A DNA stretch of 64,000 nt, taken from positions 1 through 64,000 of the forward strand of contig NZ_BAABHD010000080.1 in the NCBI RefSeq assembly GCF_039541915.1, in the 5' to 3' direction. Position 1 is the first letter of the stretch. Every line of letters begins with the position of its first letter. The stretch comes from Nibrella saemangeumensis (GTDB lineage: Bacteria; Bacteroidota; Bacteroidia; Cytophagales; Spirosomataceae). The translations under genes and the position numbers were made by a program. Shown here piece by piece: positions 17,648 through 27,161 of this stretch. Below the pieces are notes generated by a model that was not told where the DNA came from, did not search any database, and worked only from the letters and a program-made list of their open reading frames with translations.

Positions 17648-17980
17648 CCCTCCTGCTTTTTTCGCCTTATACCCCTTGCTGGTGAGCCAAGCCAGGACTT
17701 TGTCGCGGTGGTCACCCTGGATCAGGATTTCGCCGTCTTTGGCGGAGCCACCGGAGCCGCAGGCGTTTTTGAGTTGTTTGGCGAGCTCCGTGAGATCGGC
17801 GTCGGTGCCGATGAAGTCTTTAATTGCCGTGACGACTTTGCCTCCACCCTTACGGTCGACCCAAACTCTGAGGTTCTGCTGCTGGGGGGGCAGGGTTTCA
17901 GCCTCGCCACCGTCATTGTTCTGGTATTGAAAATCGGGGTCGGTAGAGTACACCACGCCCGAACGATTTTTCTTACTCAT
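17645..17980 (-). CDS. SUI1/eIF1-like translation factor (YciH family)
   Basis: Small protein of 111 residues with the SUI1 fold. After a 30-residue leader comes LRVWVDRKGGGKVVTAI, the core strand-loop of eIF1. NACGSGGSAKDGEILIQGD and a basic C-terminus follow, as in bacterial YciH. Family members bind the small ribosomal subunit and affect start-codon choice. The start is an ATG at 17980, with a TATCTTTG -7 box at 18005-17998. It is a single gene ending in the shared terminator. Confidence 0.92.
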   Translation of the reverse strand: MSKKNRSGVVYSTDPDFQYQNNDGGEAETLPPQQQNLRVWVDRKGGGKVVTAIKDFIGTDADLTELAKQLKNACGSGGSAKDGEILIQGDHRDKVLAWLTSKGYKAKKAGG

Positions 17981-18081
17981 AGCCTTGCTTAATAAGGCAA
18001 AGATAACGGATTCCTGGCTCCCTAAAACTTAGAAACCGAACTGATGCAGGAAGTATGATGAGCCGTTAAACCGGTTACTAA

Positions 18082-18113
18082 AAAGCCTGGGCGAGTTTAA
18101 TCACCCAGGCTTT
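18082..18113 (-). terminator. Terminator of the 18-30 kb sugar-utilisation cluster
   Basis: A 10-bp stem (18082-18091 with 18104-18113) with a 12-base loop, followed on the minus strand by TTTT. It lies 60 bases past the last gene of the cluster. Confidence 0.75.
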
Positions 18114-18172
18114 CGTATTCTAAACAAACCAACTTAAATACGAATCATTACGGGTACGGTATGACTTAGTCC

Positions 18173-19519
18173 TTACACCTTCGGCTCCCAGCCTTTTTCG
18201 TACTCGCGGCTCCACAGCTTCTGGGCTTCTTTATCGCCTACGATATGGCCATTCTTCGGGTCAATCTGCAGGGACCGGCCAACGCGCCAGGCAATATTCC
18301 CCAGTTGCATGGCCAGCACACTCTTGTAGCCCTGCTCGACATCACAGTTTGGCCGGCGATTGTTGCGGATCGCATCCAGGAAGTCCATCACGTGGAGATT
18401 ATCCATACCCAGACTCGGGCTGGCGGTATTGCGCCCCTGCACGTCGTCATCCCCTTCAACCGCCTTTATCTCCTTCACCAGTTTGCCGTCCAGGTCGTAC
18501 ACTTTATAGCTATCACCACCGGTGTCCAGACTACCGTTTTCGCCGTAGAAGATGATACCCCGGTCCTGCCCTTCAATTTTGCGGCCGTTGGAGCTGCGCG
18601 ACTCCCACATCAGCGATACCCGGTTCGGGAAGTCCATAATGACTACCTGGGTATCGGGCGTTTCCCAATCATCTTTAAACTCATAACGGCCACCCACCGA
18701 ACTCACCCGGATCGGATAGTCGACGTTGAGCCCCCAGCGGGCCACGTCGACCTCGTGGGTACCGTTGTTCAGCGCTTCGCCGGTGCCCCAGTGCCAGAAC
18801 CAGTGCCAGTCGTAGTGAATCAGCCCCTCTTTGTAAGGCCGGCGCGGGGCCGGTCCCTGCCATAGTTCGTAATCAAGCCAGGATGGCACCGTACCGGGCT
18901 TCAGCACGGTAGCTTTCCGCTTGTTGGTGTACCAGGTCTTGGCCATGTACACGCGGCCGATGATGCCTTTGTGCAGTTGCTCGATACCCTGCGTCAATAC
19001 AGGGGCCGACCGGCGCTGAGCGCCCATCTGCACTACGCGGTTGTATTTACGGGCGGCCGCAATAGCCAGTTCGCCTTCGTGCGGGTTGTGGCTTAAGGGT
19101 TTCTCTACATACACATGCTTACCGGCCTGGCAGCCCATAATCGTCAGGGGCGCGTGCCAGTGGTCGGGCGTGGCCGTATAGATGGCGTCAATGGACTTAT
19201 CCTCCAGAACCCGCCGGAGATCACGCTCCGCTTTGGGTTGCTGGGTTTGTTTGGTCTTAAGGATGCTTTGAATGGCCTTCGGGATGGCTCGCTCATCTAC
19301 ATCGCAGACCGTACCGACCTCGGCATTTTTCTGGCCGGCAAAGGTCCTGCCCATGCTGTTTCCCCGGCTATTGACCCCGATGGTAGCTACCCGGATTAGT
19401 TCATTGGCGCCAATGATGCGGTTGTAACTTTTGGCGCTAAAACCATAAGCAGACCCGCCCAGGGCAATACCAAGGGAGCCAGCGGCTACTTTCTTTATAA
19501 ACTCACGTCTCTTTTCCAT
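18173..19519 (-). CDS. Tat-exported Gfo/Idh/MocA oxidoreductase
   Basis: NAD(P)-dependent sugar oxidoreductase of 448 residues. The N-terminus is a Tat signal (KRREFIKKVAAG), so the enzyme is probably folded with its cofactor before export to the periplasm. The Rossmann fold begins near 43 (IRVATIGVNSRG) and the EKP motif lies near 142 (VYVEKPLSHN). The C-terminal domain has GTHEVDVARW. It follows a DUF1080 gene by 9 bases. Enzymes of this pair type have been linked to oxidation of glycosides at C3 followed by cleavage of the 3-keto product, so a role in that chemistry is likely here. It is the last gene of the operon. Confidence 0.9.
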   Translation of the reverse strand: MEKRREFIKKVAAGSLGIALGGSAYGFSAKSYNRIIGANELIRVATIGVNSRGNSMGRTFAGQKNAEVGTVCDVDERAIPKAIQSILKTKQTQQPKAERDLRRVLEDKSIDAIYTATPDHWHAPLTIMGCQAGKHVYVEKPLSHNPHEGELAIAAARKYNRVVQMGAQRRSAPVLTQGIEQLHKGIIGRVYMAKTWYTNKRKATVLKPGTVPSWLDYELWQGPAPRRPYKEGLIHYDWHWFWHWGTGEALNNGTHEVDVARWGLNVDYPIRVSSVGGRYEFKDDWETPDTQVVIMDFPNRVSLMWESRSSNGRKIEGQDRGIIFYGENGSLDTGGDSYKVYDLDGKLVKEIKAVEGDDDVQGRNTASPSLGMDNLHVMDFLDAIRNNRRPNCDVEQGYKSVLAMQLGNIAWRVGRSLQIDPKNGHIVGDKEAQKLWSREYEKGWEPKV

Positions 19520-19528
19520 GTGAGGGTT

Positions 19529-20245
19529 TTACAAGGGTTTAATCTTTATGTTTCTGAACGAAATCTGATCGCCATGCTCCTGCAGCAGAATATGGCCTTT
19601 CTCCACCGTACCAAAGGCCGGCACGGTCTTGCTGAACTTACTTGATGCCACTGCCTCCGTAAACGGCTGACTACCTCTGGTAAACTCCAGTATTTTGATG
19701 CCATTGAGCCAGTGCTCCACCTGCCGGCCCTTGGCTACAATACGCAGGGTATTCCATTGGCCGGGTGCGTTTACTTTTTTCAGGGAAGCATTGGGCGGGA
19801 TAACGTCGTAGAAAGAACCCGTCAGGTGATTCTCTTTCTTGTTGTCCTCCGCCAGTTTATCATCCAGAATCTGGTATTCCATCCCCAAATTACCGCCTTT
19901 TTCGTATTTCGTAAAAAAGTATTTGACGCCACTATTGCCGCCCGGCTCCAGGTTAAAGTCCATCATCAGGTCGAAATCGGCATACTGGTTTACCGTAATG
20001 ATGTCACCGCCTTTAGCGCCTTTCTTCGCCGTGATCACGCCATTGCTGACCTCCCACCCGGCCGGAACCGGGTTGCCATTGGTGGTGGTCCAACCGCTGG
20101 AACTGGTCCCATCAAACAACAACGCCCAGCCATCTTTCTTTTCTTTGGGCGTTAAGGTGTTTACCCGCTGCGCCCAGCCTGAGACGGGGAATAAGGCCCA
20201 AACCAGCAAACAGCCGGTTAGCCATTGTAAAATACGAACGTTCAT
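19529..20245 (-). CDS. DUF1080 protein, probable 3-keto-glycoside hydrolase/lyase
   Basis: The 238-residue protein has a signal peptide (about 1-25) and one DUF1080 (PF06439) domain, a concanavalin-like beta sandwich. Family marks are WALLFDGTSSSGW near 40, GNSGVKYFF near 108, and MEYQILDD near 122. Members described so far cleave 3-keto-disaccharides or 3-keto-glycosides made by a partner oxidoreductase. The gene sits 4 bases from the SusD gene and 9 bases from the oxidoreductase, which supports work on one imported substrate. The substrate is not shown by the sequence. Confidence 0.88.
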   Translation of the reverse strand: MNVRILQWLTGCLLVWALFPVSGWAQRVNTLTPKEKKDGWALLFDGTSSSGWTTTNGNPVPAGWEVSNGVITAKKGAKGGDIITVNQYADFDLMMDFNLEPGGNSGVKYFFTKYEKGGNLGMEYQILDDKLAEDNKKENHLTGSFYDVIPPNASLKKVNAPGQWNTLRIVAKGRQVEHWLNGIKILEFTRGSQPFTEAVASSKFSKTVPAFGTVEKGHILLQEHGDQISFRNIKIKPL

Positions 20246-20249
20246 CTGT

Positions 20250-21758
20250 TTAATAGCCAGGGTTCTGTTTAATCTTTTCGGGGTTAGACTGAATTACCTG
20301 CAGGGGAATCGGGAACAATAACATGGTATCGTTCCAGGCAGAGGGGTTAAATCCGTTTTGCTCCTTCTGCTCCTGCGTCATAACGGCTTTGGCCCGCTCA
20401 GTCCTGACGAGGTCGAACCAGCGGTGGTTTTCAAAGGCCAGTTCGACACGCCGTTCCTTCTCAATGGCTAACAGGAGTTCGGCATCAGAACTAAATGGCT
20501 TATAATCCGGTAGGATGTCGGCAGAACCACCGGCACTGTTTCTGGCTCTCGTCCGTATTTTATTGAGATATGAGAGCGCCACGTCCTGTTGTTTGCCCTG
20601 CCGGACCAGAGCCTCTGCGTACAGCAAATAGATGTCGGCCAGGCGCAACTCTATCCAGTTATTATCATTATCGGAGTTACTAAACGACACATCGTAGTAC
20701 TTTTTCACGTATTTCTCATTGATGAATTTGCCACCCGGTACGGAGACATAACCATCACTCATCGAAATAGCCTTTCGGGGATCACCTTTTTCGTAGGCGT
20801 CTGAGATAGACGGTGTTGGAGCATTAAACCCACCTTTATCGCCTACCAGCACCACCTCCCGGTTAGAGAAACGCGGAGCAAAATCATTGTTCCAGGGGCT
20901 GCCGGTACTGGTCCCTCCCTTTTTATACTGAATCTCGAATAACGATTCCGTGCTGTTTTTCTTGGTAACGTCGAACAGGGTTTTATAATCCGACACGAGT
21001 GCGTACTGCGGCATATTGATCACCTCCAGGGCTTTGGCCTCAGCGAGAGCATAATAGGGCGCACCTTTCTTCAGGGGGTAGCCCGCCATGGTCATGTAGA
21101 CTTTAGCCAGCAGGCCTTTTGCGCCACCAACCGTTACCCGTCCTTTGTCGATTGCCGAATAGGTAGCCGGCAGATTGGCTTCCGCAAACTTCAGGTCGGC
21201 CACAATCAAGTCGTAGATTTCCTGCGTAGAGGCCCGGCCGAGCTTGTAGGCGTCGGCAACCGATAACTGCTGATCTACTTTAGGCACATCGCCAAAGGTG
21301 CGAACCAGCCAGAAGTAGGTCAGCGCCCGGAGGAATCTGGCTTCAGCTTTGTATTGCTCTTTGAGTTTAGGATCCGTAAAGGAAACAGCGTCTATTTTGT
21401 CCAGCACGATATTAGACCGCAGAATGGTATGGTAGCTGTTGTTCCAGAGGCCGAGCACAAAGGAGTTATCCGAGAGCAGCACATCACCAAAATTATCAAT
21501 GGAGGTCATATCCTTTGAATTACCCGGAACCCACGAGAACGTGGTATTATCCGAACGGACTTCCCCCGCGTAGATAAATAGCTGATTATAGAGACTCCGC
21601 AGGGATGCATACGGCGACATCACGGCCTGATTCATGTCTTGCTCCGTTTTGTAGAATATACCGGCGTTCATATCCGATATAGGCTGAAGGTCGATAAAAT
21701 CCTTTCTGCAGGAGAAAGAACCAATTAGTACGACTATGAGGAGGATGGATCGTTTCAT
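20250..21758 (-). CDS. SusD/RagB-type nutrient-binding lipoprotein
   Basis: Surface glycan-binding partner of the SusC channel, 502 residues. The leader ends in a lipobox-like segment (IGSFSC, cysteine near 17), so it should be an outer-membrane lipoprotein. The C-terminal half has the family blocks RLADIYLLYAEAL near 365 and ERRVELAFENHRWFDLVRT near 440. It follows the SusC gene by 26 bases. SusD caps the SusC barrel and delivers oligosaccharide to it. Confidence 0.95.
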   Translation of the reverse strand: MKRSILLIVVLIGSFSCRKDFIDLQPISDMNAGIFYKTEQDMNQAVMSPYASLRSLYNQLFIYAGEVRSDNTTFSWVPGNSKDMTSIDNFGDVLLSDNSFVLGLWNNSYHTILRSNIVLDKIDAVSFTDPKLKEQYKAEARFLRALTYFWLVRTFGDVPKVDQQLSVADAYKLGRASTQEIYDLIVADLKFAEANLPATYSAIDKGRVTVGGAKGLLAKVYMTMAGYPLKKGAPYYALAEAKALEVINMPQYALVSDYKTLFDVTKKNSTESLFEIQYKKGGTSTGSPWNNDFAPRFSNREVVLVGDKGGFNAPTPSISDAYEKGDPRKAISMSDGYVSVPGGKFINEKYVKKYYDVSFSNSDNDNNWIELRLADIYLLYAEALVRQGKQQDVALSYLNKIRTRARNSAGGSADILPDYKPFSSDAELLLAIEKERRVELAFENHRWFDLVRTERAKAVMTQEQKEQNGFNPSAWNDTMLLFPIPLQVIQSNPEKIKQNPGY

Positions 21759-21784
21759 TTCCTGACAATTAAAGGTTAAGGTGG

Positions 21785-24700
21785 TTAAAAGCTGACGTTC
21801 AGACCGGCAATGATGGTGCGGGCAGAGGGGTAGCCCAGATAATCACCGCCCCGCGATAAGCCGTCGCCCTGGCTGCTCGTTTCCGGATCGAAGCCCGGAT
21901 ACTTCGTGAAGGTATACAGGTTCTGGCCAGTCACGTAAACCCTCAGCCCTCTTACGTGGATGCGCTGGGTAAGGGTGTTGTTAAACGTATAACCCAGGGA
22001 TACATTCCGGATGCGCACAAACGAGCCATCTTCTACCCAGTAGCTGGATGGTTCTTTTTGCAGCCCCTTTGGGTCGCGGTTAGCCCGCAGTATATCACCC
22101 GAGCCGGGTTCAGATTCTGAACGCCAGCGGTCGTTCAGCTTGACGAGCCCGTTCCGGTCACCGTGATAAATACCCACCATCCGGTTAAAGAAACTGAACA
22201 GTTTGGCGCCCTGTGATCCGGTTACCTGGAGATTGAGGTCGAAGCCTTTGTAGGCGAAATCATTGCCGAACCCAAAGATGAACTTTGGCTGGTTGTTGCC
22301 GATATAGGTTTTATCATCGGCATTGATTACCCCATCCTTGTTAATATCCACATACCGGGGGTCACCGGGCCGGTCATTGGCCAGGTGGGGAGCGGCATCC
22401 AGTTCGGCCTGGTTTTTAAAGACACCATCGTATAAATAGCCATAAAAGGTAGCAATAGGCATACCAATGGTGGTAATAAAGGTATTGTTGGCGTTCGGGG
22501 CTCCCGCGTAAATGGGCCGCTGGTCGGGGCCGAGCGCAAGGACCTTGTTTTTATTGAACGAGATGTTGAAATCCGTCGACCACCTGAACTTACCGATCAG
22601 GTTGCGGGTGCGGAGCAGGTATTCCATACCCTTATTTTCCACCTTGCCGATGTTCTGGAGTTGCGACGAATAGCCGGTGAGCGTCGGAACGGGCACGTTC
22701 AGCAGCAAATCGACCGACCGGCTGTTGTAGAAGTCAGCCTCCAGCCGAATGCGCTCGTTGAGCAATCCCAGATCAAATCCCAGGTTCCACTGCCGGGTTT
22801 TCTCCCAGCCCAGATCCGGGTTCGGATAATTGATTGGGTTCACAGAATTAACCAGGTTATTGTTCAGCACGTAATAGCTGGTGCCGGTGCGGGCAATGGC
22901 GTCGTAATTACCGATCCGGTTATTGCCCACCAAACCCCAGCTCGCTCTGAGCTTCAGGTCACTCACCGGCTGGAAACTGCTCATGAAGGGCTCGCTGTTT
23001 ACCCGCCAGCCGACCGACACTGAGGGGAATGTACCCCATTTGTTATTGGCCCCGAACCGCGACGAACCATCCGTCCGGATGCTGGCCGTCAGCAGGTACT
23101 TGTCTTCGTAGGAATAGTTAACCCGGCCCAGATACGAGATCAGCGAATTCTGGTATTCGGTGTTAGTACCGGCTACAATCTGACCAGCGCTCAGCGTACG
23201 GACCACATCATTAGGGAAATTCTGCGCGTTCACGCGGGCATACTCCCCGTACGACTTCTGGGCCGTGTAACCAGCCAGCAGGTTAATGTTGTGTTTCGTA
23301 AAGAGCGTTTTGTTGTAATTCAGCGTATGCTCGATGAGCCAGTCGCGATCCAGCCAGGTTTCATTACGGGCATCGGCGGTTTTGGGAGCCCGCGACCCGT
23401 CGGTATCCACAAAAGAAGGCCGGTAGTATTTCAGCCGACGGTTTTCCATGGTTCCGTTGAGGCTTAAGCGGTACTTTAAACCGGGAATGATTTCGTACTG
23501 CGCATAAGCCGAGGCAATGAGGCCGTTCCGGTTGGTTAAGTTGGTAATATTCTCCGCAATACCCACCGGGTTCGCCACGTCGCCGGCCCAGATTTCTGGG
23601 TTACGTACCTGCGAGCCATAGGTACCATCGGGGTTCCGGAGCGGATAAATCGGCGGTAAATAAATTGCGTACGCCAGCGGGCTGTCTTTCCCGTTATCCA
23701 CGCTGTTGTTTTCCGAGAAGTAACCACTCACCGTCATGCCGACTTCCAGCTTTTTGCTGACGTTGGAGGTTACATTGGTGCGCAGGTTATACCGCTTGTA
23801 ATCGCTGTTTATCTGGATACCCTGCTGATTGGTATAGCTTCCGGAGATGGCATACCGGGTTTTCTCGACCCCTCCGGTTAACGATAGTTCATGACGCTGG
23901 GTAGGAGCGGTTCTGAAAATCTCATCCTGCCAGTTAATCTCCCCAAAGTTGCTGGGATCATTGAAACTTTCCGGAATGATGTAGAAGCTGGAGTTGGTGT
24001 ACTTTTGCCGGATAGCGTTACCGTCTGTAATGGAATGGGGTGCATCGCCCGGCAGCGGTGCCCGGTCGAGCCATGCCTGGTTGTGACCATCCTTGAAGAA
24101 CTCCAGGTATTCGCGGCTATTCATCATTTTAATTTTCCGGGCTACCTGCTGCATACCATAAAAGGTGTTATACGAAATAGTAGGAGTCCCCACCGTTCCT
24201 TTTTTGGTCGTCACGATAATAACGCCGTTGGCCCCGCGCGACCCGTAAATTGCGGTAGACGACGCGTCTTTCAGCACCTGGATGCTCTCGATATCCGACG
24301 GGTTAATCAGCGAAAAAGCGCTGCCTTCCATGGGATAACCATCAATCACATACAAAGGAGCGCTACCTGCCGTAATGGAACCCGTACCCCGGACCCGGAT
24401 GGTCAGTCCTTCGCCACCGGGGGCTCCGTTCGTCTGCTGCACCTGTACCCCGGCCATCTGCCCCACCAGCGCTTCGCCATACGATACCGCAGCTTTATTT
24501 TTAAGCTTGTCTGCCGAAAGGGTAGCCACCGCGCCGGTCAGGTCGGCTTTCCGCTGGGTACCATACCCCACTACAACCACCTCATTCAGGGTTTTCGTGT
24601 CGGTTTTAAGCGTTATGCTGAGTGTTGTCTGGTTATTGACTGTCACCTCCCGGGACTCATAGCCCAGAAACGAAAAAATCAAGACGGAGCCTGCGTTCGG

Positions 24701-25252
24701 CACCGACAGCCGGAACTTCCCTTCGGCGTCGGTTGAGGTACCCCGGTTGGTGCCTTTTACAACCACGTTTACCCCCGGAATGGCCTGCCCCGACTCATCC
24801 AGCACGGTGCCGCTTACGATTTCGTCGGCAGTCTGGATCGGGGCCTTATCCGGTACACTCACCTTCGCAGATGCTTCTACCTTCGGAGCTTGCAGAACCG
24901 GGCTGAGCACAATCTGCCGGCCGACAACTTCGTACCGCAACCGCAGGGGCCGCACTACTTTGGTCAGCACGTCGCCCAGCGGTTCATTAGCGGCCGTCAG
25001 GGTAATCTTCTGGTCAAACGGAATCTCCCTGGGCCGGAACGCAAACCGAATTTCGGTCTGGTTTTCAATTTCCTTAAGAACCTGGCGTAAGCTCTGGTTA
25101 TCAAAGCGAAACGTTACCCGTTTGTTCAGTAGCTCCTGGGCTGAGGTATCGAAGGCGAGTGCGACACTCGTATAAATCACCATCAGCAGTGCCTGTAACA
25201 GCGAGCGTCTCATAAGATACGGCAGGGCTGAAACGTGTCCTGTTTTTTTCAT
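21785..25252 (-). CDS. SusC-type TonB-dependent channel with N-terminal signalling (STN) domain
   Basis: Outer-membrane importer of 1155 residues. After a signal peptide (a second possible start lies at codon 14) come a secretin/TonB short N-terminal domain at about 48-117, a carboxypeptidase-regulatory-like domain at about 145-232, and a plug that includes VIDGYPMEG near 300. A 22-strand-type barrel runs to the C-terminal phenylalanine. The STN domain is the part that contacts FecR-type anti-sigma factors, and such a FecR gene lies 36 bases upstream. The protein should therefore both import glycan fragments and report their arrival. Confidence 0.96.
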   Translation of the reverse strand: MKKTGHVSALPYLMRRSLLQALLMVIYTSVALAFDTSAQELLNKRVTFRFDNQSLRQVLKEIENQTEIRFAFRPREIPFDQKITLTAANEPLGDVLTKVVRPLRLRYEVVGRQIVLSPVLQAPKVEASAKVSVPDKAPIQTADEIVSGTVLDESGQAIPGVNVVVKGTNRGTSTDAEGKFRLSVPNAGSVLIFSFLGYESREVTVNNQTTLSITLKTDTKTLNEVVVVGYGTQRKADLTGAVATLSADKLKNKAAVSYGEALVGQMAGVQVQQTNGAPGGEGLTIRVRGTGSITAGSAPLYVIDGYPMEGSAFSLINPSDIESIQVLKDASSTAIYGSRGANGVIIVTTKKGTVGTPTISYNTFYGMQQVARKIKMMNSREYLEFFKDGHNQAWLDRAPLPGDAPHSITDGNAIRQKYTNSSFYIIPESFNDPSNFGEINWQDEIFRTAPTQRHELSLTGGVEKTRYAISGSYTNQQGIQINSDYKRYNLRTNVTSNVSKKLEVGMTVSGYFSENNSVDNGKDSPLAYAIYLPPIYPLRNPDGTYGSQVRNPEIWAGDVANPVGIAENITNLTNRNGLIASAYAQYEIIPGLKYRLSLNGTMENRRLKYYRPSFVDTDGSRAPKTADARNETWLDRDWLIEHTLNYNKTLFTKHNINLLAGYTAQKSYGEYARVNAQNFPNDVVRTLSAGQIVAGTNTEYQNSLISYLGRVNYSYEDKYLLTASIRTDGSSRFGANNKWGTFPSVSVGWRVNSEPFMSSFQPVSDLKLRASWGLVGNNRIGNYDAIARTGTSYYVLNNNLVNSVNPINYPNPDLGWEKTRQWNLGFDLGLLNERIRLEADFYNSRSVDLLLNVPVPTLTGYSSQLQNIGKVENKGMEYLLRTRNLIGKFRWSTDFNISFNKNKVLALGPDQRPIYAGAPNANNTFITTIGMPIATFYGYLYDGVFKNQAELDAAPHLANDRPGDPRYVDINKDGVINADDKTYIGNNQPKFIFGFGNDFAYKGFDLNLQVTGSQGAKLFSFFNRMVGIYHGDRNGLVKLNDRWRSESEPGSGDILRANRDPKGLQKEPSSYWVEDGSFVRIRNVSLGYTFNNTLTQRIHVRGLRVYVTGQNLYTFTKYPGFDPETSSQGDGLSRGGDYLGYPSARTIIAGLNVSF

Positions 25253-25288
25253 TAGAGTGTAGGATTAAAGAGTTTGGGATAAGAATTA

Positions 25289-26362
25289 CTAAGGTCTGGA
25301 GCAACCTTTACTATAAATTACTATTTGTGCATCGATGACCTTATAGTGCGCGTCCAGCACCTTGCAGATGACATCCAGCTTTTGAAATAAATCCTCGTGA
25401 TCGAGATTCATGGTTAGGGTACACTGTTGCATTACGTCTTCGTCAAAGATGATTTCGATGCCGTAGGCCTGGGCTATAGCCGCAAAAACGTGACCGGCTG
25501 AGGCATCGTCAAAATCGAACGGCTGCGCAGGATTGAGCAGGCGCGGCTCATCGGTCAGGGTTTTGCTTAGGGTAGAGCCTTCCCGCCGGTAAACCGCCTT
25601 CTGATTCGGCGTCAATACCATGCCTGTCGACTCCGGGTCACCACTCTGATTCGGCTGATCCGGATACACCGAAACCCGCCCGGTCTTTACATCTACCGTT
25701 ACGGTCGGCGCTTCCGTGGGGGCATTAACCCGGAAGCTGGTTCCCAGCACTTTGGTCACCAGTCCGCTGGAATAGACGATAAAGGGTCTTTGGGGATTTT
25801 TTCGGACGTTGAAAAAGGCTTCGCCGATCAGGAAAACCTCCCGCTGCGTACCTACCAAGCCTTCGCGGTAACGGAGGTGTCCTCCCTTCTTCAATTCAAC
25901 GCGGCTCCCATCGGCCAGTTGCACCTGCATGAGGTGATTGGCATCGTTGACAACCTCGATCCACTTACCTTCCTGGGCCGGGTCGCTTCCGGGAAACCCA
26001 ACAAGGCCCAACTGAAAAAGGCCGAACCACCCGGCACCCACCAGCAGGATGAGCGACGCGGCCACTTTCCAGGTCTGCCGCCAGTTCAGCGTACGCGGCT
26101 CGGGAGCCGGGCGCGACTCAATGAGGGTTTGTTCAATCCGGCTCCAGATTGCTTCCTCCTTATCGATCAGCATAGGAGGCCGCTGAATTTCATGGAGGCC
26201 GATGATCAGTTGCCGGGCCTCTTCTACCTCATAGTATCGTTCGGGGTAATCCTTCAGAAACGCCCGCCAGAAGGCGTCCGTCTCGGACGTAGGCGAACAG
26301 ACCCATTGTTTAAAATAGTCGTCGGCCGCCAGGTCAACCGCATTATATTGATAGTAATTCAT
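25289..26362 (-). CDS. FecR-type anti-sigma factor
   Basis: Inner-membrane regulator of 357 residues. A cytoplasmic N-terminus of about 95 residues comes first, then one membrane helix (about 100-125). The periplasmic FecR domain follows (about 140-240, with FLIGEAFFNV), and a C-terminal DUF4974 segment that resembles an STN domain. It should hold the ECF sigma factor encoded 15 bases upstream until SusC signals substrate. The order of sigma, FecR, SusC and SusD is the standard Bacteroidota arrangement. Confidence 0.94.
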   Translation of the reverse strand: MNYYQYNAVDLAADDYFKQWVCSPTSETDAFWRAFLKDYPERYYEVEEARQLIIGLHEIQRPPMLIDKEEAIWSRIEQTLIESRPAPEPRTLNWRQTWKVAASLILLVGAGWFGLFQLGLVGFPGSDPAQEGKWIEVVNDANHLMQVQLADGSRVELKKGGHLRYREGLVGTQREVFLIGEAFFNVRKNPQRPFIVYSSGLVTKVLGTSFRVNAPTEAPTVTVDVKTGRVSVYPDQPNQSGDPESTGMVLTPNQKAVYRREGSTLSKTLTDEPRLLNPAQPFDFDDASAGHVFAAIAQAYGIEIIFDEDVMQQCTLTMNLDHEDLFQKLDVICKVLDAHYKVIDAQIVIYSKGCSRP

Positions 26363-26377
26363 GATCGTAAATCCTGA

Positions 26378-26932
26378 TTAAGAAGTCCGGACTGTTTCGC
26401 GAAGTGCTTTCAGGCCGGCGTAGATAAACCGGCAGGCGGACTGGTAATTGACGCCCATAATCTGGGCAATCTCTTCGTTGCCAAAATGTTGATAAAAACG
26501 GAGGTCCAGCGCTTCCTGCTGGCGCGGAGTTAGCTGATCGTAGCCCTTCCGTAATTGCTGGTAGATCTGCTCGGTTTCCTCGTGTTCGATCAGGTCGCGC
26601 TCGATACTATACCCGTCGGTGGGCGTATCTACCGTATCAATATCAGAGGCCGTATAGAATAAATCCCGGTTACGAACTTTGGTAATCTTGTTGCGCAGCG
26701 AACGAAACAGGTAAAACTTAATGGAATCGGTATCACTGAGGTTAGCCCGGCTCTGCCACAGCTCGATAAAAAGGTCATGAATGCTGTCTTCAATCAGCGG
26801 CACATCGTTGGTTACCTTATAGCCGTAATTGAGCAGGTCGCGAACATGCAACCGATAGATCTGCTGAAATGCCGCTTCGTCGCCCTGACGAAAGGCATAC
26901 CATAAATTGCTATGGGAAAAGACGGACGGCAC
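26378..26932 (-). CDS. ECF sigma factor (FecI/CarQ type)
   Basis: Sigma-70 family factor of 184 residues that should direct the SusCD operon. Region 2 covers about 20-95 (IEDSIHDLFIELW) and region 4 about 125-180 (LTPRQQEALDLRFYQHFGNEEIA, read in two parts). The start is GTG at 26932; no ATG lies between it and region 2. The gap of 229 bases to the sulfatase upstream (26933-27161) holds no gene and is the likely place for the promoter, though I do not see a clean consensus there. Confidence 0.93.
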   Translation of the reverse strand: MPSVFSHSNLWYAFRQGDEAAFQQIYRLHVRDLLNYGYKVTNDVPLIEDSIHDLFIELWQSRANLSDTDSIKFYLFRSLRNKITKVRNRDLFYTASDIDTVDTPTDGYSIERDLIEHEETEQIYQQLRKGYDQLTPRQQEALDLRFYQHFGNEEIAQIMGVNYQSACRFIYAGLKALRETVRTS

Positions 26933-27161
26933 AGTGTACTTGTTGAGTTTATTATAGGCTTACCAGAGCAATACCAGGTATTTCCTGATGAAAGGCTCAG
27001 TCCCTACTATACTAATGCCGTGCTTAATCGATTTTAGTCCTTAATTTTCTTAAAATATTTTAAATCGCTGCCGTTCGTCCAGGCGTAATGCATTATTCCT
27101 GGCGTAAGGATAAGCTATCAGGACAGTTGATCCAGTAGTGTGGCGGCAGTTAGCCGAGAAT

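Noticed and set aside
23891..24736. Open frame of 281 codons opposite susC
   Set aside because: It lies in the conserved plug and barrel of the SusC gene and has no signal of its own.
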